A stretch of DNA of 25,425 bases from IMG/VR virus record IMGVR_UViG_3300020220_000295, positions 1 to 25,425 of that record. One strand, given 5' to 3'. Both the position numbers and the translations under genes were made by a program. How positions within the stretch are numbered: position 1 is the stretch's first letter; each line of letters begins with the position of its first letter. The notes below the pieces were generated by a model. That model was given only the letters and a program-made list of their open reading frames with translations, was not told where the DNA came from and did not search any database. Positions 23,901 through 25,425 of the stretch are shown piece after piece. The DNA is from a virus.

Positions 23901-25425
23901 TCTCTGGTGGATTAGCGCCAAATACTTCAGCAGCACCAGATACAACACCAATTGATCCAGATCCAACAAATGCATCTACTTCAACATAAGAGGCAGCACC
24001 AGATACGTTGAAGAGTTGTGTATTCTCTAGTGGGTTAGCAATAAAGATTTCTACACAATTACCCGCAATGGTAATATTTCCAGATCCAATCTCTACATTA
24101 GATTCTCTGTAATTACCGACGCCTGTTGTAATGATATTGCCAGATCCAGTAAATGCATCTACTTCAACATAAGAGGCAGCACCAGTTATGTCGAAGAGTT
24201 GTGTATTCTCTGGTGGATTTGCTGCAAATACTTCAACAGCAGCACCAAATAGATTGATTTGACCAGATCCGACAAATGCATCTGTCTCACTGTATAGACC
24301 ATTGCCAATGACAACAGAGAATCCAGATCCAGTAAATGCATCTACTTCAATATAAGAGGCAGCACCAGTTATGTTGAAGAGTTGTGTATTCTCTGGTGGA
24401 TTAGCACCAAATACTTCGGCAGCACCAGATACAACACTAATAAATCCAGATCCGACGAATGTATAGGTGGCAATTTCTGCAGTAGATGCATTACCGAAGA
24501 AGTTGCTAACTCCAGTGCCAACATACGGGTATACTGATTTAAGTTTTGTTGAAGCGATTCCAGAAATAATTGCATCACCAGATCCAATCTCAACTGCTGT
24601 TTCTCTGTAAGATCCGACTCCAGTGACACTAAAGAGTTGTGTATTTTCTGGTGGATTAGCGCCAAATACTTCAGCAGCACCAGATACAACACTAATAAAT
24701 CCAGATCCAGTAAATACTTCGGATTCGGAATCAGTACCAGCACCAGATAGACTGATTTGCCCAGATCCATTAAATGCGTTTACTTCACTGTAAATATTTC
24801 CGCCATTAATATTAATTGATCCAGATCCGACGAATACATCAATTTCTTTGTAACTTGCGCTACCAGAGAAGTTGCTAACTCCAGCGCCAACATACGTGTA
24901 TACCGATACAAGTCTTGTTGGAGCGATTCCAGAAATAATTACATTACCAACTCCAGTTGCTTTGTATACATTGATTTCTCTGGTTGTTGCAGATCCACTA
25001 ATTGCAAATAGGATTGTAGATTCTCCAGCACCAGAAGTGAATTTGATATCCGCTGATCCAGAAGTGTTGATGAATCCAGATCCCTCGTAATCTGGAATAT
25101 ATCGAATATCAGATGCAGCACCAAAGAATTGTGAAGTACCGTATGGAATATTGCCACCATCAACTACATCTATCAATCCATATGTAATTTCACCAGGATC
25201 AATATCTAATATAAATCCATCATCAATAATTATTGCTGAATCTACAATTGATCCATAATCATTATCAAAGATTGAGGATTCGTTATACGATTCAGTATTA
25301 GATTCAACTGCAGCACCAAATACAGTTATTGCACCGAATGGATTGATGTTTCCAGTAGCAGCATTAAGTAACGATCCAAAGTCTTCTGGTCCAGTAACCC
25401 ATGGTAAGGTAGGAATTGAATCTTC
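20995..25425 (-). CDS. Giant Gly-Ser-Gly repeat protein, 5' end outside window
   Basis: At least 1476 residues; the frame is open to the right window edge. Translation from the edge begins EDSIPTLPWVTGPEDFGSLL, so the true start lies outside. The N-terminal visible part has YG/FG-spaced acidic segments (NDYGSIVDSAIIIDDGFILD). From about 25080 downward it is a long array of roughly 20-residue units of the type GSGxIxxxGxAxxxE, in which about 15 copies of the longer element AAEVFGANPPENTQLF recur. There is no Cys-rich, signal or membrane segment. The C-terminus differs: FNIKGDSKSRVRFAPVCNTV and SEVRSFDPPSLFVAIF. Beside two fibre-like genes it is probably an extended beta-structured virion or adhesin protein. 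I recall large repeat proteins at this place in marine T4-likes but cannot name it. Confidence 0.85.
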   Translation of the reverse strand, partial: EDSIPTLPWVTGPEDFGSLLNAATGNINPFGAITVFGAAVESNTESYNESSIFDNDYGSIVDSAIIIDDGFILDIDPGEITYGLIDVVDGGNIPYGTSQFFGAASDIRYIPDYEGSGFINTSGSADIKFTSGAGESTILFAISGSATTREINVYKATGVGNVIISGIAPTRLVSVYTYVGAGVSNFSGSASYKEIDVFVGSGSININGGNIYSEVNAFNGSGQISLSGAGTDSESEVFTGSGFISVVSGAAEVFGANPPENTQLFSVTGVGSYRETAVEIGSGDAIISGIASTKLKSVYPYVGTGVSNFFGNASTAEIATYTFVGSGFISVVSGAAEVFGANPPENTQLFNITGAASYIEVDAFTGSGFSVVIGNGLYSETDAFVGSGQINLFGAAVEVFAANPPENTQLFDITGAASYVEVDAFTGSGNIITTGVGNYRESNVEIGSGNITIAGNCVEIFIANPLENTQLFNVSGAASYVEVDAFVGSGSIGVVSGAAEVFGANPPENTQLFSIAGVGSYRETAVEIGSGSLTFAETGAEVFGANPPESTQLFSVTGVASYVEVDAFVGSGSIVSFDNGLYSETDAFVGSGQVTISGNLNESETEVYTGSGQTVFTGAASTAEYAVYTAATSGTINLSGAADSKEINVFVGSGFISVVSGAAEVFGANPPENTQLFSVTGVGSYRETAVEVGSGQINLFGAAADSESEVFTGSGFISVVSGAAEVFGANPQENTQLFSVTGSASTAEYAVYTAATSGTINLSGAADSKEINVFVGSGNINVSGFATIRVKLDIKYIALGTFTAFGDGVYSETNTEVGSGQTVFTGAASTAEYAVYTAATSGTINLSGAADSKEIATYQDFITSGEITFSDTAIQKFAPNYTGSGSIASLLGAAESFGANPPENIQLFELSGAAATREISIQQYISVGPQFVYSGAASNLKRSHVYTEFIGAIRYTNLSNSLVKHTESYAGSGIISAISGAAEVFGANPPENTQLFTATGSASTRETNLYRSTGSGTESLTGIASVNLSKSEVGFATPIVITGGFNIIIRLRIFGSGVISALSGAAEVYGPNPPENTQLFRVSGSATTQETNTYVSVGSGQTSIIGNIRERKAISYIGIGSIRTFSGSAEVFGANPPENTQLFTATGSATTREINVYEATGVATLRSSGQASTIRTRTIIASGSATITGKQTSTAEFRHIGSGSLFTTNGVAEVFGANPIEQTLLYQFSGSARNTHTEKYSGFGKVSTAGSAFNIHSESYVGSGIVSTVSGGAEVFGANPPENTQLFSVTGSAITSKSQQQSYGGVTNIEISGESNEVKSNVFKGFVITGFNGYAQEKNTESYVGSGNISAVGGSAISKGSNPEEKTTLYKTSGFAKTKVISSFIASGTSTSSGNATEKNTEKYIGSGQITISGTTSGQYGIVSLSNTIIFNIKGDSKSRVRFAPVCNTVTYTYGSESAASEVRSFDPPSLFVAIF
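22861..22975 (-). repeat. Near-identical internal DNA repeat, copy 3
   Basis: About 115 bases matching 23485-23599 with two substitutions seen by eye, in the same reading frame. Confidence 0.8.
23092..23196 (-). repeat. Perfect ~105-bp internal DNA repeat, copy 1
   Basis: This stretch is identical, base for base, to 23464-23568 by direct reading. The offset is 372 bases, exactly 124 codons, so frame is kept. A third copy at 22861-22975 matches the second with two mismatches, at an offset of 624 bases (208 codons). Confidence 0.85.
23464..23568 (-). repeat. Perfect ~105-bp internal DNA repeat, copy 2
   Basis: Partner of 23092-23196. Homology to the third copy (22861-22975) continues past this copy's end to about 23599, so different boundaries pair with different partners, as expected from repeated unequal exchange. 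Confidence 0.85.

Larger units (their letters stand above)
21310..24660 (-). repeat. Array of about 15 NPPENTQLF-type coding repeats
   Basis: Counting by eye, the peptide GANPPENTQLF or a close variant occurs about 15 times. The corresponding DNA lies near 21320, 21570, 21755, 22005, 22190, 22445, 22705, 23220, 23400, 23770, 23895, 24015, 24200, 24380 and 24640. Copies toward the C-terminus are more diverged (NPIEQTLLY, NPEEKTTLY). They are interleaved with shorter Gly-Ser-Gly units, often coded GGATCTGG. Confidence 0.85.

Noticed and set aside
21100-25080. The repeat array as a CRISPR or non-coding tandem repeat
   Set aside because: Repeats are imperfect, of varied spacing, all in frame and translated into a continuous protein; there are no unique spacers between constant direct repeats.
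25170-25176. A start codon for the giant protein at 25176
   Set aside because: The codon there is TTG with no ribosome binding site, and the frame stays open for 83 more codons to the window edge with the same style of sequence.

Overview
The window is a continuous, AT-rich block from the virion-morphogenesis region of a T4-like marine myovirus. A cyanophage is the best fit: the gene content and order (13-14-15-16-17-18-19-20-67-21-22-23-3-uvsY), the large low-complexity structural proteins and the NATAAATA-type late promoters all resemble Prochlorococcus/Synechococcus T4-likes. A related marine T4-like with another host cannot be excluded. No tRNA, integrase, CRISPR array, insertion sequence or host-derived metabolic gene is visible. 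Every gene lies on the minus strand, so transcription runs from high to low coordinates.

Reading in the direction of transcription, the window opens inside a giant repeat protein (20995-25425, 5' end outside the window). It carries about 15 copies of an NPPENTQLF-type motif among Gly-Ser-Gly repeats. Next come a 507-residue fibre-like protein (19413-20936) with an RRGT-type N-terminus and a 1777-residue mosaic structural protein (14022-19355). These three are probably fibres, adhesins or other surface proteins. A hairpin/terminator overlapping a perfect late promoter (13966-14000) separates them from the assembly genes.

The neck and packaging genes follow as a tightly overlapping operon: gp13, gp14, gp15 and gp16, then two small unknown genes (91 and 99 aa). 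A sigma70-like promoter (TTGACA, 17 bp, TATAGT) precedes a small Cys-rich gene that overlaps terL (gp17, GTG start). Tail sheath (gp18), tail tube (gp19), portal (gp20), a gp67-like core protein, prohead protease (gp21), scaffold (gp22) and major capsid protein (gp23) follow, ending at a strong intrinsic terminator (867-893). Beyond it lie a gp3/tube-like protein and the recombination mediator uvsY, coupled by an ATGA overlap; uvsY runs off the left edge.

Together these genes build the head (gp20, 67, 21, 22, 23), fill it (gp16, gp17), close and join it to the tail (gp13, 14, 15), and make the contractile tail (gp18, gp19, gp3) and probable host-contact structures. T4-type late-promoter octamers sit before most transcription units. 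The least ordinary features are the hairpin/late-promoter switch before gp13, the sigma70-type promoter before terL, the giant repeat protein with about 105-bp perfect internal DNA repeats, and the repeated DPMPSV-type motif in the scaffold.
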